Shown here: positions 6,827 to 7,770 of the stretch, one piece after another
Position numbering within the stretch: the first letter of the stretch is position 1
Layout of the letters: each line of letters starts with the position of its first letter
Assembly (NCBI GenBank): GCA_029567025.1
Contig: JAKQLT010000009.1
Location: forward strand, 1-7,770
From: Candidatus Omnitrophota bacterium
GTDB taxonomy: Bacteria > Omnitrophota > Gorgyraeia > Zapsychrales > Zapsychraceae
DNA length: 7,770 nucleotides
Direction of reading: 5' to 3'
The notes under the pieces: generated by a model
What the model was told of the DNA's origin: nothing
The model's database searches: none
The model's input: only the letters and a program-made list of their open reading frames with translations
Translations under genes and position numbers: made by a program

Positions 6827-7135
6827 TTACCTTTCTTTTATTTCAAAAGTCCCTTCCTCCATTTGTAAAATAACTTTTAATCCATGTATTTTCACTTTAT
6901 GTTCCTTTAAATAATACCAGCAATGCTTAACCATTTTTAATTCTTGCGTTGAATAAAGCCGCGATTGATTTTCATTTTCACGTTTAGGACTCACAATGCC
7001 TTCTTCATCCAACTGTTTTAAAATCCACACCGGCATATCTAAAAGCCGGCAGACAACTCCGGTCGTAAAAACAGGCTCATTGACGTCAATTTCAAATTCT
7101 TCATCTTCCCTAATATTAGCTTTCTTCGTCTTCAT
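6827..7135 (-). CDS. MerR-family regulator, HspR-like
   Basis: A 102-residue DNA-binding protein. Residues 21-50 form the winged helix-turn-helix opening (EPVFTTGVVCRLLDMPVWIL, then KQLDEEGIVSP), followed by the wing RLYSTQELKMV and the helix GLKVILQME. The order and wording match HspR repressors, which control dnaK/clpB-type operons in actinobacteria and some proteobacteria. The acidic N-terminus (about 20 residues) is extra, and no long C-terminal effector domain exists, again as in HspR. Start ATG 7135 has an AAAGAGG site 7 nt upstream. It sits directly before the CIRCE-controlled hsp20 operon (a 63-nt gap to ATG 6763), which supports a heat-shock role. The known HspR box (HAIR, CTTGAGT-N7-ACTCAAG) was not found nearby, so its operator may differ. 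It could also be a generic MerR regulator. Confidence 0.82.
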   Translation of the reverse strand: MKTKKANIREDEEFEIDVNEPVFTTGVVCRLLDMPVWILKQLDEEGIVSPKRENENQSRLYSTQELKMVKHCWYYLKEHKVKIHGLKVILQMEEGTFEIKER

Positions 7136-7162
7136 AAGATCGCCTCTTTACTTTTCGACAAA

Positions 7163-7191
7163 AATATATCATAAATCAAAATATTTGTCAA
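7163..7191 (-). promoter_or_regulatory. Sigma-70-type promoter of the MerR/HspR-like gene
   Basis: A perfect -35 TTGACA (7191-7186), a 17-nt spacer and a -10 TATATT (7168-7163). Transcription would start near 7156, giving a 20-nt leader with the AAAGAGG site. The 17-nt spacer is that of an ordinary promoter, not the 19-20 nt spacer of classical MerR-activated promoters, so repression or constitutive use is more likely than MerR-type activation. Confidence 0.78.
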
Positions 7192-7207
7192 TATTTTTCG
7201 AAATATT
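7190..7207. repeat. AT-rich inverted repeat over the -35 region
   Basis: AATATTT (7190-7196) and AAATATT (7201-7207) flank TTCG; the centre is the palindrome TTTCGAAA (7196-7203). It touches the -35 box of the regulator gene and shares the TTTCGA half-site with the palindrome next to it, so it is a candidate operator. Confidence 0.45.
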
Positions 7208-7209
7208 TT

Positions 7210-7224
7210 TTTCGATTATCGAAA
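7210..7224. repeat. TTTCGATTATCGAAA palindrome upstream of the regulator promoter
   Basis: Perfect 7-bp arms TTTCGAT (7210-7216) and ATCGAAA (7218-7224) around one central base. It is centred about 60 bp upstream of the predicted transcription start of the MerR/HspR-like gene and 5 nt after the pilin stop codon. As a hairpin it is AT-rich with only two G-C pairs and no following U-tract, so an operator role is more plausible than termination. Confidence 0.5.
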
Positions 7225-7229
7225 TTTAA

Positions 7230-7679
7230 TCACACCCCGGATCCATTAGTCACGCAAATATCATCTTGCTCATCACCATTACGAGTAATACTGCCATCAG
7301 GCTCTGGCTTTGTTCCAAACAACCCATCCATCCCAACAGAACAAAGAACATAATAAATGCCATTATCATGTAAGAAATAAACATATTCTTTTCCGTCAGG
7401 ATTAAAAGGATCCAAAAGGACTCCAGATAACATTTGAGGGATATCACTCTCGGTTAAAATATAAGCAGTAATCCCTACGGGCACATTCGGAGGATAGGAA
7501 CCTTTATTGATATAATACGATTCTATAGCGGCCTGAATGTTTTTTACTTCCGCTTTGGCTTTTGTAATATTGGCCTGCTCTTGCATACCTTTAATCCGCG
7601 GCACAGCAATGCCAATCAATATGGCTAAAACAGCCAACACCACTAAAATTTCTAAAATGGTAAAACCTTTCTTCTTCAT
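7230..7679 (-). CDS. GspG-like type II secretion/type IV pilus pseudopilin
   Basis: A 149-residue protein with a class III (prepilin) signal: KKKG|FTILEILVVLAVLAILIGIA. PilD/GspO-type peptidase would cut after G5 and methylate F; mature E5 (residue 10) is present for assembly. The hydrophobic helix (about 6-26) anchors it in the inner membrane before polymerisation. The C-terminal half has the major-pseudopilin layout: SYPP, LLDPFNPDG, YVYF, then VGMDGLFG and an acidic GDEQDDI ending like the calcium-binding loop of GspG. C113 and C142 could form a disulfide. An AAAGGAG site lies 8 nt before ATG 7679. No other secretion or pilus gene is visible, so whether it serves a T2SS, a type IV pilus or an orphan system is open. 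Confidence 0.88.
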   Translation of the reverse strand: MKKKGFTILEILVVLAVLAILIGIAVPRIKGMQEQANITKAKAEVKNIQAAIESYYINKGSYPPNVPVGITAYILTESDIPQMLSGVLLDPFNPDGKEYVYFLHDNGIYYVLCSVGMDGLFGTKPEPDGSITRNGDEQDDICVTNGSGV

Positions 7680-7742
7680 TCCATTATCTCCTTTCTAAAA
7701 AATTTCTTATTAATACTCTACTTTATACAAAGAACTTTCTTC

Positions 7743-7764
7743 ATTATCGCTCCATCGATAATCG
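7743..7764. repeat. Inverted repeat upstream of the pseudopilin gene
   Basis: ATTATCG (7743-7749) and CGATAAT (7756-7762) are perfect inverted arms around 6 nt. The right arm is part of CGATAATCG (7756-7764), the same 9-bp sequence (in the other orientation) as the core of the palindrome at 7213-7221. It lies 64 nt upstream of the start codon. I see no convincing -35/-10 pair between it and the gene, so a regulatory role is only a suggestion. Confidence 0.35.
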
Positions 7765-7770
7765 GTCTCT

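Noticed and set aside
6996..7229. Plus-strand open frame of 77 codons over the regulator and its promoter
   Set aside because: It is antisense to the MerR/HspR-like gene, runs into the AT-rich promoter region and shows no protein features.
7136..7229. HAIR operator for the HspR-like protein
   Set aside because: No CTTGAGT-N7-ACTCAAG or close variant is present; only the unrelated TTTCGA palindromes are seen.
7250..7447. Minus-strand open frame of 65 codons inside the pseudopilin gene
   Set aside because: It is a frame shadow of the GspG-like coding sequence, which has a complete, conserved reading frame.
7695..7742. Promoter of the pseudopilin gene
   Set aside because: TATAAA- and TATTAA-like boxes exist, but no acceptable -35 hexamer lies at 16-18 nt, so I could not support a call.

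Overview
The window is an AT-rich bacterial stretch in which every convincing gene lies on the minus strand, so transcription runs from right (7770) to left (1). Shine-Dalgarno sequences of the AGGAG type precede most genes. A CIRCE heat-shock operator, a class III signal peptide on a GspG-like pseudopilin, a spore-photoproduct-lyase-like radical SAM protein and a DUF2148 iron-sulfur protein together suggest an uncultivated, anaerobic or low-oxygen diderm. Candidatus Omnitrophota or a neighbouring phylum is my best guess, but this rests on gene style only and no marker gene is present.

Layout in transcription order. (1) 7679-7230: a GspG-like pseudopilin. (2) 7191-7163: a sigma-70-type promoter (TTGACA-17-TATATT) with TTTCGA palindromes around it, driving a small MerR/HspR-like regulator (7135-6827). 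(3) 6807-6783: a CIRCE operator overlapping a TATAAT box, followed by a cytosolic Hsp20 (6763-6299), the ClpB disaggregase (6206-3615) and a second, exported Hsp20-domain protein (3577-2810). (4) 2752-1: a TTG-started aldo/keto reductase, overlapping by 8 nt a SPL-like radical SAM protein, followed 13 nt later by a DUF2148 iron-sulfur protein cut by the window edge.

The centre is a proteostasis operon. Hsp20 would hold unfolded cytosolic proteins and ClpB would extract them from aggregates, normally together with DnaK, which is not in this window. The third product carries a signal peptide and a small beta-rich N-terminal region before its alpha-crystallin domain, so the cluster seems to serve the cell envelope as well as the cytosol. 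Two regulatory layers are visible: CIRCE (target of HrcA, encoded elsewhere) and an HspR-like MerR protein encoded immediately upstream. Both small heat-shock genes are followed, exactly 8 nt after the stop codon, by a GC-rich hairpin with no U-tract in the sense direction. These look like mRNA-processing or stability elements rather than terminators.

The three downstream genes form a tight redox-flavoured set with no known joint function. The main points for a second look are the exported Hsp20 fusion, the dual heat-shock control region, the hairpins after both sHsp genes, and a SPL-family enzyme that lacks the catalytic cysteine of true SP lyase.
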